A stretch of 64,000 bases of DNA from Evernia prunastri. Its lineage: Eukaryota > Ascomycota > Lecanoromycetes > Lecanorales > Parmeliaceae. Within the stretch, counting starts at the first letter, position 1. Every line of letters begins with the position of its first letter. The stretch spans positions 124,001 through 188,000 of the forward strand of contig NKYR01000038.1 in the NCBI GenBank assembly GCA_003184365.1, given 5' to 3'. A program made the translations under genes and the position numbers. This document shows, piece after piece, positions 1-10,275 of the stretch. The notes beneath the pieces were generated by a model. It was given only the letters and a program-made list of their open reading frames with translations, was not told the DNA's origin and ran no database searches.

Positions 1-242
1 TTCTGGATGAATGGAAGAAGTACACACTACAGCTATCATCTCATACAACATCGCGCCGTCTTCCTATCTTTATCGCTTATGAGATTAAGCTGAGTTGGAT
101 TACTCTTAATTGGAACTCTCCTTGATGGCTCTAAAAACTCGCCTTGTAAGGCTGAACTAGAGTACTCTAGTGCCTTTGATGAGTGATATCCGACTTGCGG
201 CGGAACTCCTGCCATTCTCCTCAGTACTACTGTTCAGCAAGT

Positions 243-908
243 ATGGCGGCAGTCTCGAGGTTGAGAGTGCCATTAGCATCTTCTCAGATATTAGGCTCCA
301 TAAAAACATGCCATCGCGCAAGATTGGCTCCTCAATCGCAAGCGCGACCTCCCAGAACAGGTCTTGGTCGGAGGGCTTTCACAACTTCTATCGCTTGCAC
401 GTGGAGCTCCTCAAACCCTGATGGAATGAAGACTACTGACCTAGGTGCGCACAGTGCAAGAAAAGAAGTACACAACGGAGCACGAATGGATTGAGCTCAG
501 CGAAGATGGCAAGACTGGTAGCTCCACTCTGCCCCTCCGACAAGCGCTTCATCCTCTGCACATCGAGCCTCCTCTGATAAGACGAACGCCTTAGGTACCA
601 TTGGTGTCTCTGTTTACGCCGCCAAGAACCTTGGCGATGTTGTCTTCGTGGAACTCCCCGCCATTGACCTCGAAGTCGCAGCCGGCGACTCCATGGGGGC
701 TGTCGAATCGGTGAAGTCGGCATCGGATATCTTAACACCGGTGTCGGGGAAAATCATAGAGGCGAACAATGTACTGCAAGAGAAGCCAGCCACTATAAAT
801 AAAAGTCCGGAAGGAGAGGGGTGGATTGCGAGGATAGAAGTGAAGGATGCAGGGGAGATGGAGCAGCTGATGAGTCTGGATGAGTATGGAAAATTCACTG
901 CGGAGTAG
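243..908 (+). CDS. GCV3: Glycine cleavage system H protein, mitochondrial
   Basis: Lipoyl-carrier protein of the mitochondrial glycine decarboxylase complex; it shuttles the aminomethyl group between P, T and L proteins. The last exon (595-908) reads from GVSVYAAKNLGDVVFVELP through ESVKSASDILTPVSGKI, in which the Lys of ESVKSA is the lipoylation site, to the end at YGKFTAE. The preceding exon encodes KKYTTEHEWIEL and joins through a clean intron at 518-594 (phase 1). The N-terminus from the ATG at 243 is Arg-rich without acids and contains RRAFTTS, a typical mitochondrial presequence. The junction between presequence and EHEW exon is unclear: the attractive GT donor after SIAC (about 393) is in phase 2, but the possible acceptors near 440-460 need phase 0 or 1. 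A donor near 359 with the acceptor at about 450 keeps frame but deletes the RRAF motif. Identity is certain; exon 1 boundary is not. Confidence 0.82.
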
Positions 909-1144
909 AGTGTGTACAGGCACCCATTGATGTCACTATTCTTATGATTCTTCAACAGTGTCAAATTCAATAGACGTGTCAACGACGGTTTTTTTTGTTC
1001 GAATATTTTTTTGACACATGAAAATGCATTATTTCCTGACCATTTCTACCCTTTTTCTGACCACCTCGACGAGAAGTACAAAAATATTCCTTCTGATAAC
1101 GACAATAAGCCTGAGAACAGTCCTTCGACTTGAACTGATTTAAA

Positions 1145-1918
1145 ATGTCGCACCCATATCGGGAGAACAATAATACTAGCCAGGGGACATCCTCTTTCCT
1201 CCGATTACCGGCCGAAATTCGTGAGATGATCTATCATTACCATCTTACCTCCGAAAGAATCCTACCAAGACACACGTCCATCACCAAAAGATGGACACCA
1301 ATCGATCTTCTTTACGTCTGTCGAACAATCTACAACGAGGCATTCTTTCATCTCTACACCAAGGGAGACTTCGTCATTCAAGCCAGGCCCGAACCCGTAT
1401 TTGCTCTAGCCACATGTCGGGAAACGAAGGATATCAATGGGAGCGTCGGCCTCGAAACGTTCGTGAGAAGCAAGAAGATCATGCATCTCATCAGGTACAT
1501 CGACTTGGAAATTCACTGGCCGTCAGTCCAATATGCCAGGTCCATGAGCGGCGGCTTTGGCTGGAATATTGCCACAACGATCACCGGGGAGATGACAATG
1601 GAAACGGTGGGGGCCATGCTTTCGAATCTTCCAGCGCTACGCACCATCAACGTATCGTGGTGTCACATGACCGTGTGCGCGTCCGAGCCGATCGAAGCCG
1701 CACCGCCTAAATATAGATTCCCGCTCCTGCTACGGGGCCTCAAGCACGTTCGACGGAGGAATGAGAATGTGCTCATTCGGTTGCCGGCGAAGGGTCCGAT
1801 GTCCACGGAAGAGCTGGCGGAGGAGCAGTCGGATATCGGCGAGGTTCTGAACTGTCTGAGGGAGGTCAGGGAGAACATTGAGGATTTGGAAGGGTCTTTG
1901 AGGGACGAACTCTACTGA
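1145..1918 (+). CDS. 2EXR / F-box-like fungal protein, 257 aa
   Basis: Single-exon protein. Residues about 18-33 read FLRLPAEIREMIYHYH, the LPxEIRxxIY signature of the fungal 2EXR/F-box-like domain. It is followed by LLYVCRTIYNEAFFHLY, the usual second helix (xxCRxIYxEA). The rest has no recognised catalytic motif and ends in a charged helix (EELAEEQSDIGEVLNCLREVRENIEDLEGSL). The family is abundant in filamentous ascomycetes and mostly uncharacterised; a ubiquitin-ligase adaptor role is only inferred from the F-box resemblance. It lies 423 bp upstream of a paralogue in the same orientation. Confidence 0.8.
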   Translation: MSHPYRENNNTSQGTSSFLRLPAEIREMIYHYHLTSERILPRHTSITKRWTPIDLLYVCRTIYNEAFFHLYTKGDFVIQARPEPVFALATCRETKDINGSVGLETFVRSKKIMHLIRYIDLEIHWPSVQYARSMSGGFGWNIATTITGEMTMETVGAMLSNLPALRTINVSWCHMTVCASEPIEAAPPKYRFPLLLRGLKHVRRRNENVLIRLPAKGPMSTEELAEEQSDIGEVLNCLREVRENIEDLEGSLRDELY

Positions 1919-2341
1919 GGAACGCGCTCTGATTGATGTTATTTGCTGGGATTGCTCCGGTGTTGTTTCGAATTGGCTTGCAAGGTACACGTTGGGAAAG
2001 CCAACAACACCCTCTTTGGTGGTCTTTTGCTTCATCCTCGGCGTATCAGGTGGAAACTTTCTTTTCAGACCGGCACGCTCCCCTCACTGGCGCAGCTCTT
2101 GATCAAACGTAAAATGGGAAGTTGGACTGCTTTTCAGCCTCAGATCAAAAAAATTCGTTATATTCCATTTTCCACTCACATGCAAATACCTCAGTATAAT
2201 GCAATATTTCTTCTCCCTATATATGCAATTTGAATTCATGACTTCACTCATCCTCCTTCCCTGGCCCATTCTCACCATATTGCTAATCACCAAGCAGCAG
2301 CCTACAAACATCTCATTAAAAAGACAGACTGTGAAGGGACC
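1919..2341. other. Intergenic spacer between two paralogues
   Basis: No coding signal seen. It is AT-rich towards the right end with a tatatatgcaattt run near 2217-2231, which may serve the promoter of the downstream gene. Confidence 0.5.
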
Positions 2342-3178
2342 ATGACTTCCACACTAAGCTGCGAGCCGCTTTTTCTCACTTGCACAATCTTTCTTCTGAT
2401 ACTTTGTTTCGGATGTACCCTTGCCACCATCAAGGCGCTCACTCGTCTCCATGCATACATCACGCGTCGTTTCGGGAAGCCTTTCCGATTCCTCGACCTC
2501 CCACCAGAAATACGCACTATGGCCTATCGCCATCACTTCGTGCTATACAGGACATCAGAGTACCTAAAGCAATACTCAGAGATGGAAATGCTTCCCGACG
2601 CCATCCTCGGCGTCAACAGACAGATCTATGAAGAGGCGTCGCATGCGCTGTACTCCCCCTACTCTCTCTGGATCTATATCTCAACAGACACACGTGACCT
2701 CGAGCGATACCTGCGCAGGGAACAGCAGGTCCTCCGATACACGGCCATGATCCAGTTGCAGATCTGCTGGCCTCAACGCGGTTGGTATGCGTCGTCCACG
2801 ACGGGCGACAGACACGGCCCCGCCGTCATGGAACTCGAAGCCAACATCAAAACAGTGTGCGCCCTGTTGACGAGGACCCCAAACCTGATGCCCCACAACC
2901 TGCGGACGGTCAGGATCGAATTCGTCGCGGAGAGGGGTTCGCGTCCTCTGAAGCATCGCATACCGGGGCTGCTGAGGCCGCTGAAGCAGTTGCGGCGGGC
3001 GAGACCAGGGATCGTGGTGAAGATGCCGCATGGCTGCCCGGTCTCGACTGCTGAGCTGGCGGAGCAGCAGCAAGAGTGTCCGTTCGAGTCGGAGAGGGAG
3101 CATGTTGAGGATTTAGAGGAGCTTCAGGGAGATTTGAGTATGATGGAAGGGGAGCTTAGGCGGTTGACTGGTCGGTGA
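2342..3178 (+). CDS. 2EXR / F-box-like protein with N-terminal membrane segment, 278 aa
   Basis: Paralogue of the gene at 1145-1918. Residues about 48-62 read FRFLDLPPEIRTMAY (LPPEIR core), followed by ILGVNRQIYEEASHALY, matching the xNRxIYxEA helix. The C-terminal part shares the order of the upstream protein: a LLRPLKQLRRARPG block, a STAELAEQQQ block and a final acidic helix. It differs by a hydrophobic N-terminal stretch (residues 10-30, LFLTCTIFLLILCFGCTLA), which looks like a single membrane anchor or uncleaved signal. Single exon. The tandem arrangement and shared blocks indicate local duplication followed by divergence. Function unknown. Confidence 0.8.
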   Translation: MTSTLSCEPLFLTCTIFLLILCFGCTLATIKALTRLHAYITRRFGKPFRFLDLPPEIRTMAYRHHFVLYRTSEYLKQYSEMEMLPDAILGVNRQIYEEASHALYSPYSLWIYISTDTRDLERYLRREQQVLRYTAMIQLQICWPQRGWYASSTTGDRHGPAVMELEANIKTVCALLTRTPNLMPHNLRTVRIEFVAERGSRPLKHRIPGLLRPLKQLRRARPGIVVKMPHGCPVSTAELAEQQQECPFESEREHVEDLEELQGDLSMMEGELRRLTGR

Positions 3179-3286
3179 AGGAAGTGTATTGTTGGTGAAG
3201 ATCAATGCATTCAGGGAACTTCGAACTGTCCAAATCTCATAAAAGCTTTCTGTGTTTTCTACTTACCTACAATTTGGTATATATTG

Positions 3287-3814
3287 GGGCAAATTACCGG
3301 ATCATACCCCGAAAGGTTGAATCCTTACAAATTCATACCCCAAATTACATTTTCATATCCCTCCATCAGAATAAAGGGTATGAATCGATAAACCTGAATC
3401 TAGTGGGGTATGAAAATGTAAAACCTGCCCTTGGCATGGCTGATAGTTCCGGGGGGGGGTTTCTTCAGGGGGGGTCCAGGGGGTACTCTGAAGGGGGAAA
3501 AAAACAACTTTCTCATATAATCTCTCGTTTAATTCTACAATTCTCACTTCGTTGTTGGAGGGGTTTTTTTTGAAGGGGGGAGGAGAGGATGGGGGGTGAG
3601 AAGGGTGGAAGGTTCTTATTAAGTCCCCCGAAGAATATCTCTCGAAGAGTATCTTTCATAGAGTCCTTTAAGGACGATACCCCTAGAAAGTACATCTTAT
3701 ACCCCCGCAGCTTCTAATTTTACCGATTCATGTCCCTAAGGGATATGGAAATGTAACTTGGGGTATGAATTTGTAAGGATTCAACCTTTCGGGGTATGAT
3801 CCGGTAATTTGCCC
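3287..3814. mobile_element. TIR element (MITE-like), 528 bp
   Basis: The two ends are inverted copies of each other over about 75 bp: gggcaaattaccggatcata at 3287 is matched in reverse complement by the sequence ending at 3814, and the match continues through the cccgaaaggttgaatcctta and attcatacccca blocks with only a few mismatches. The interior has no transposase-like reading frame, holds poly-G runs (about 3450-3480, 3555-3600), and carries an internal copy of the ggggtatgaaaatgta motif at about 3407. No clear target-site duplication could be seen. It is best described as a non-autonomous DNA transposon relic. A relative of the same length lies at 9445-9972. Confidence 0.8.
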
Positions 3815-3828
3815 GTATCACCATACCA

Positions 3829-3927
3829 CCTTGTGAGGTAGTAAGTCACACCCTACCCCGGACCGTGCCCTCGGGGTGCGCTATCCGGGTAGTCCCGGGG
3901 TAGGGTGTGAATTACCATCGCACAAGG
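3829..3927. repeat. Small foldback (inverted repeat), ~99 bp
   Basis: Arms 3829-3861 and 3895-3927 are near-perfect reverse complements. The inner block cacaccctaccccgg is exact and the outer ccttgtg block imperfect. A GC-rich 33-bp spacer separates them. It starts 14 bp after the right end of the 528-bp TIR element and could be a separate miniature element or part of its integration site. Confidence 0.75.
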
Positions 3928-4460
3928 GGATACGAGTCTGAAGCCATCAGCAGAATTGGACCTGAGGATGCGAATTGAGACAAACGATTCTCGGGTACAA
4001 ACAAACATACGACATTGCCGGCATTTTGTACCCAAACTTGCTGTTGCTTAATAAGTTCGAAGTTCAGATGGTAAGTATCAATTAATGTGTTCGTTGCACA
4101 TTGAGCTGATTGGCGCGGATGCCAAGCCTGCCAAGCCTGCCAACTCAGCTAACCCCAACTCTGTTTCAGTATGCAGTCGAGGTGGGGAGAATTGCATAAA
4201 CCTTCGGCTCACGCCGGCAACGTTGTTGAGCTATGATCATGAGCTTTACACGCGTCTATCATTAAGTGATTGTTTCCTGTTTACTGACAATCACGGCACT
4301 TCCCCGCTTGTGGTAAAGTCGAGGCTGAGATATGAAAGTTTTCGAGAGAATGAAAAGAATTCGTGCATAACAGTGTCTTCCCTCACAAAGTTCACGCTAT
4401 TGAGGTCTGGATACCTACCGGTGAACGTTCGAGATTTCAGAGACAAGGGATCACAACAAC
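3928..4460 (+). other. Upstream region of the BRE4-like gene
   Basis: No supported coding exon seen. A short tandem ccaagcctg duplication occurs at about 4121-4140. The 5' UTR and promoter of the gene starting at 4461 must lie here. Confidence 0.4.
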
Positions 4461-7400
4461 ATGGATCACCCAACAGAAAGCCAGGACAGCCCTTCAAAGG
4501 CTAACACTGATAACTTCGTCAAGGAAACCCCAGCTAGAAAGCCATCGCTATTGAAGAGATTCTGGAGTACATCTGGACTCAATCCAGGGATGTTGATGAT
4601 GATGATCAAGGGTGCCTTACCTCCAGCCATTTCCCTCGCCGCATATCAGAGTACGGCTTTTGCCGACCTCTACTCTACTCTTGGCTACCTCGTAGCAATT
4701 ATGTCGGTCCTCAGCTTCGCCATTCTACCGAGAAGCAAGTTCATCCAAACAATGCTGTTCAATGTTATTGGTGTATGTATAGGTACTGCAGTCTCGCTAC
4801 TTGAGATCTACTGCAGCGTCCAGGCCCGAGCTCACACAAGCCCATCTGTGAAGGCGACTGGCAACGGTCCCAGCCCTGGAGCCGCGGTTTCCACATACAA
4901 CTCCTCGGCCTCCGCCGTGAGTGCAATTTGGCTGTTTTTCAATATCTATCTCGTCAATACTGTCCGTGCGTCCAGGCCGCAGCTTCAATTCCCTGTAATT
5001 GTATACTCGATCTTTGCAAATGTAGCTTCGGTCTACGCGCCGAACTTTCCAACGATGGTCGCGGGTATCGCTTTTGCCAAGCGCCTGATGGAAGCCTTCT
5101 TGACTGGATTTGCTATTGCTACTGGAGTATCGTTGTTCGTATTCCCTATATCGGTCCGCATGACATTCTTCAAACAGTCGGCTGGGTTCATTGCGGCTGT
5201 TCAGGGTACGTTGAAAGCTCAAATAGCGTATCTGCAGACCTTGGAGAAGAAGGATATGTTCCGTACCCCCACGGATTCCGAAGAGGATGAGAAAGATGGG
5301 AGATTTTCCAAGCATAAGAAGGGTGATGCAGCCAAACCGAACGGGAGTACGGAAGCACAACAACTGAAAGCTGCCGTTGGAGCTCTTGAGGAGCTCCATG
5401 GGAAGATGCATGCCGATGTTTGTTTTGCAAAGCGAGAGATGGCATGGGGAAAACTCGATGCTTCTGATATCGACGAGCTGCTCAAGCTCTTCCAAGAAAT
5501 CATGCTTCCGGTGACTGGCATGAGTAGCGCTGCCGATATCTTCCAACGTATTGCGGAAAGACGGGGCTGGACACAAAGAGAAACTGCTTCATCCTTGGAG
5601 AATGAGAAAAGAAAAAGTCAATGGAACGAGATAATGCAGACTCTCCATGACCCATTCCGAACAGTGACAGAAAACATGCATGACGGACTTGAGCACGCTC
5701 TCTATACGCTGGAGCTGGCTAAGCCTCCCCCAAAGAAAAAAGCTAGCAAGAAAGGCAGTGGCGACGATGCGGCATCTAAAGACTTAGAAGCTGGTGCTGG
5801 TCTTATAAAGCCTGGAGATCCTGAGTATGCCGCCTACCTAACCAAAAAGATAGACGCGTTCTATGAGCAACGAAAGACGACGCTTGCAGTTTGGTGCCAA
5901 CAAAGAGGAATTAATATGGATGCCAAGCCTTTTGAGAATCCCTCGCAAACGGGTTTGAATATCCGATCTGAGAACTCGAGCAGGACAGAACACCCAGAAG
6001 AGCATGCGCAGAATCAGCGGCAGCTGTACCTTGTCTTATATGTTAGTGACTTTCTATTCCCCCTTTAGCATCAATGTTTCGTTTCAACAGTGTCGCGTTT
6101 TCTTCAGTCGTCCGAAAGTGATCTAAAGTCTGTTCTTATACTCACGAGCGTGCAGATGGAGTTCTTGCTTTGGTCGGTTGGCCGAGCGGTATTAGCTCTT
6201 GTTCAATTTGCCGACAAAAAGGTGGAGGATGGGACCATGAAAAAGAACAAGCTCATCTCGCCAAGCCTGAAGCGAATCAAGAAATGGGTGACAGGTTGTT
6301 TGAAGGTCGAGGACGCCGGAACCGAACACGCCCCTGATACTACCGAGTCCGGTGGTAGCAGCATATACTCTGGACAGTCATTCCGGGCTGCCAAAGATCC
6401 GGAGCACCTTCCGCCTACCAATGCTTGGCAACGGTCTACGAATATACTCAGGCAATTCTCTGAATTCTTGGGCAGTCCAGAATCAGCCTTTGGATTTCGA
6501 GTCGCGTGCGCTACATTGAGTATCGGTATTGTTGCTTACCTCAAGAGCACACACGTGTTCTTTATGGAACAAAGACTTGTCTGGGCGATGATTATGGTGG
6601 CAATCGGCATGACTACCACAGCAGGATCTGGCGTTTTCGGCTTTTTTGGCCGTACCGTAGGAACAGGTAAGTCAGCTCTGACATGCCATCTTGAAGTCGC
6701 TGACCAAATACCAGCACTTGCTATGTGTACCAGTTTTGTGATCTGGTATATTGTAGATGGTCATCCTGCAGGAGTGATCGTTTTCTTGTTTGTCTTCATC
6801 TTTGTTGAATTCTACTTTCTTCTGAAATACCCCCGCTTTACGGTGGTGGCTATCATCTCTATGGTCACACAAGGTAAGAGCTTCCCTTAGCTCATAATAT
6901 CTGCACATAGCTTATGCTCTAAAGTCCTGATTATTGGATACGAGTTGGAAGTAAAGAAGATCGGAATAATAGTAAGTGAAATCTCAATTTCGACTCGGAA
7001 GACTTCTCACATTTCAGGCGGCCGCAAGCAACGGACAACCCTTTTATCCAATCTACCTACTTGCACCTTATCGACTAGCTTGCGTTTCTGGAGGCATGCT
7101 CGTCGCATTCATATGGACGTTCTTCCCATATCCACTCACAGCTCGATCTCAGTTGCGGCAAGATCTCGGGGTGTCCTTGTATTTACTCGCGAACTTTTAC
7201 TCGATTGTGCACACGACTATCCGTCTACGTATCAAGGGTACTGAAGGTGACATGGCGTCGAAAGAAAGCCCTGGCCGAAAGCTCCAGAAGGCTCGCCGCA
7301 ATGTATACGTCAAAGAGCTTGCATTACTCGCTGGCCTACGGCAGCATTCGGGGTTCACGGCTTGGGAGCCCACTTTTGGTGGGAAATTTCCCAGACAGCA

Positions 7401-8007
7401 GTATGATTCAATCATTCAAGAAGTGCAAAAGTGAGATTCTGCAATCTTGTTGTGTGGATTCCGACTGACTCGAATCTATAGTGTTTTGAATTACCTGGGT
7501 CTAATCTCGTACGCCTCCAACCACTTCTCCCATGACCCTGCAGCTTCTCCGGACAAAGTGTCCTGGCTCGAAGACTTTTCTCGTCTCTTGGGAAGATTGG
7601 ACGCTACGTCGCAGGACATCACCTCCATCCTCGCCCTTCTCTCCTCCTCCGTGACCAACGGCAATCCACTTCCACCATACCTCAAGGCTCCCCCGCCTTA
7701 CAAGCTGAGCCAAAAGCTTGAGGAGTTGGACGCGGATATCCTGAGTGTCAGCCATATTGCTGAGCCTGGTTACAGTGCATTCGCAGTCATGCAGATTGCG
7801 AGTAGTCTTGTTAGTGACGATCTGGGGAAGTTGATCGAGTAAGTCGCATTTCTCGACGTTTCGTAACGCAGTAGCTGACGACTAATTCGCAGCAATGTCA
7901 AAGCTTTGGTTGGGGAAGTTGACTTTTCGTTTCATGTCATCTCCACCGCAGATTCCTCGGAGGAGACCCTTTTGGGTAAAGATGGTGGAAAGGGCAAGAA
8001 GGACTAG
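4461..8007 (+). CDS. Multi-pass membrane protein, BRE4/ArAE_2 (fusaric-acid-resistance-like) family, 1060 aa
   Basis: Seven exons fit one frame: 4461-6041, 6156-6666, 6715-6873, 6925-6971, 7018-7430, 7482-7838, 7893-8007. The first exon has a hydrophobic N-terminal half (TM helices around GALPPAISLAAYQS, YLVAIMSVLSFAIL, MLFNVIGVCIGTAVSLL, IWLFFNIYLVNTVRA, FAIATGVSLFVFPIS), then a long charged cytoplasmic region. After the splice LYLVLY/MEFLLWSVGRAVLALV comes a second membrane block (FRVACATLSIGIVAYL, LVWAMIMVAIGMTTTAGSG, VFLFVFIFVEFYFLL, GGMLVAFIWTFFPYPLT). This two-block arrangement with a C-terminal soluble tail (DUF2421-type) is that of ArAE_2_N/BRE4-like putative ER or plasma-membrane transporters. 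Yeast Bre4 is linked to brefeldin A sensitivity; substrate is unknown. All introns are GT-AG and phase-consistent. Confidence 0.88.
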
Positions 8008-9236
8008 CACGCATGATTTGGATACCGAGGTGTGAGGAATTTTCCTAAATGTCACGTTATAACTAATGAAGCTGTATTGGGTTTGAATCAAGATGAGGTT
8101 TCGCCGCGAAATGCCCTCCTTCTTTTTCTTCACCCCATATAATCATATGAAGAACAGACTCCAAACTAGCGTTATGGGTATTCGTGTTTCTCCATCATTT
8201 TCTTTTCTCTGTGAAGAGTATACTTTGTTTTGATCTCTGCATCTATCAAGCTTCCTCCGCCTCTGCATATATAGCACATCATTCACGTTCGCTTTGCAAT
8301 TCATCACTTCCTTTCTTTATGCCCCTGTTAATTGACGGGATTGCTCCATATTCTCGAACGCTAGCTGTTAGAGGATTTTCCTGCATCTTTTACTATGATA
8401 TGCACGATTCTATGTAGTAAGAAGAAGTTGCAGACGGGCATAGTCTCCGCTTGGTAACACAGGAGGGTCTTGAAAAAAAGAATCTGAACATCGTAGGAGT
8501 CCCGGACAAAACGGGACGCAGACCACTCATCCGAAGCCCGAGGGCTGAGGTTTGCCCGTTTTCAACACCTTGACAGGCTATCAAGCACGACGACTTCCAC
8601 AAAGTCTTTACCCCAAGAAAACCCTTGCAGCCGACATACACATTCTCAAATTTCACCCTCAGCTCCAGGCATCCCGTTCCCTTGCCATAAATATGCATGC
8701 CCGGCTCCCAGACTTCCAGACTTCCAGGATTCCAGGTTCCGGCCGGTGCGGTACAGTCAAGACCGTTGCCAGCTCAGCCCGCTCGCTTCGGGGCCACTCA
8801 CATCGCCGGCTCATTCCTCACCGGACGCAGAACATTGCACTCGGACGGCTGAGTTTGACTTGATTATGCACTGTCTAATCAGTGGCGGGAACCATTGGCT
8901 ATGAACCTCTCCCGTCGGGGCGGGTGTGCCGCGATTTTAGGACACGCTCGCGAGCGGTGGGGTAACAATAGAAAATAAGAAACCGCTACACTGTTGTACC
9001 AGCGCCGTTAAGAATCGAATCGATACAATTAATTACGGACAGCGAACAGAGAGTCCTTCACGGGGCTAGTATCGACCCTGACCCCACTCTCGGAACGCAT
9101 CCTCATGGCAGGAAGCCCTAGAATTTTGATACGAATCCCGCACTCTACTATAACCTCTCCTCACTCTGCCATAGCCTCTTGCCATGATCTGAATCGCCAT
9201 GTCCTGCTGACCTGAAACAACACAATACATCCTACT
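8008..9236. other. Gene-free stretch
   Basis: No credible coding exon on either strand. A short tandem cagacttccag motif occurs near 8708-8730. Otherwise unremarkable. Confidence 0.45.
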
Positions 9237-9817
9237 CTGAAACAATGCAATGCACATGGGCTATGCCCATGCGCGAGATACAGCGATATCTGGTGTGAGC
9301 GACTAACCCCCAGCCCTGCTGCGACGATTTATAGATCTCATCGAAATACAACCCCCATGTGCTATTACGCTATCGATCAAGGCTATGACTTACTCTGCTT
9401 TGCACTGCCAACGCCAACTGTATTCGCCAGCCTAGCAACATCATAGGGTAAATCACGAATTCATACCCCAAAAGATAAATTTCTTAATCTATGCACGCTG
9501 CATCGGACAGCTGGACTGTATCATAAGCACGTCGTTATACGACTTACTGATAATCCTCCGCGCACGAGACTTGATGTGCTGCGGTGATGAGGTGAAATTT
9601 GGTAACGCGCGGGCCTCTCATTGTGACTTTCACCTACACTCTCGAATATACTCCTATTTACACTATCAATGGTCTACACGGGCACAGAAACTGCCACGAA
9701 GCTGCATTTAACGTTCGTTTCCAAGATCGCCACAGCAGGGCTGGGGGTTAGTCGCTCACACCAAATATCGCTATACTTCGCGCACGGGCACAGCACAAGT
9801 GCTTTGCATTGTTTCAG
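9237..9817. repeat. 90-bp inverted repeat pair, 581 bp apart end to end
   Basis: Arms 9237-9326 and 9728-9817 are reverse complements at roughly 85-90 percent by eye. The block ggtgtgagcgactaaccccc and the following agccctgctg are identical in both, and the outer ctgaaacaatgcaa block is also shared. The 400-bp interior has no open frame of interest. It looks like the TIRs of a second non-autonomous element family. It overlaps, in interleaved order, the element at 9445-9972. Confidence 0.7.
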
Positions 9818-9972
9818 GCTACGAAGATTAACAGCTTACCAAAGTAAACCACCAAAGATGACCAATTTCCATTTCACGCCACAGGAAGATAACAAGTTAC
9901 TAAATCATACCACGGCGGGGTATCAAAATGTAAGGATTCCATTGTTTGGGGTAGGAATTTGTGATTTGCTCC
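9445..9972. mobile_element. Second, diverged copy of the 528-bp TIR family
   Basis: The left end (gtaaatcacgaattcatacc, from about 9449) is matched in reverse complement by the right end (ttggggtaggaatttgtgat, about 9947-9966). Subterminal ggggtatcaaaatgtaagga motifs at about 9917 resemble those in the element at 3287-3814, and the end-to-end length is the same, 528 bp. The TIRs are shorter (about 28 bp) and more degraded than in the first copy. Its interior includes the right arm of the 90-bp inverted repeat, so the two structures cross rather than nest. Confidence 0.6.
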
Positions 9973-10275
9973 AATATTGTGTCTTGTTATCTCGACACGA
10001 ACAAATCTTACAATCCCTCAATAGTTTTCTCACGCAAGCTGCCTTGCAGCTGCTCCGCCCATTTCTCTTCGTTACGTTTCATCTAGCGACTCCCTGCTCA
10101 TTCCTTCAGTCTTTTAGCAACGCCCGACGTTAAATCGGAGCCATTTAATTGCGTGTCTCTGTATGTGGTTGTTGAGATCACGCCATGTTGATGCTCTGAC
10201 CTTGCGGGCCGTTGAGTTATCATTTGTATTTAAGGTTCAACCGAGTCAATCAGCGAGACTAACCTGACACCGTCA
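9973..10275 (+). other. Upstream region of the kelch gene
   Basis: No supported gene. It contains the presumed promoter and 5' UTR of the gene at 10276. Confidence 0.4.

Noticed and set aside
4797..5576. 259-codon minus-strand frame opposite the BRE4-like gene
   Set aside because: Antisense shadow; no motif, while the sense exon has membrane segments and consistent splices.
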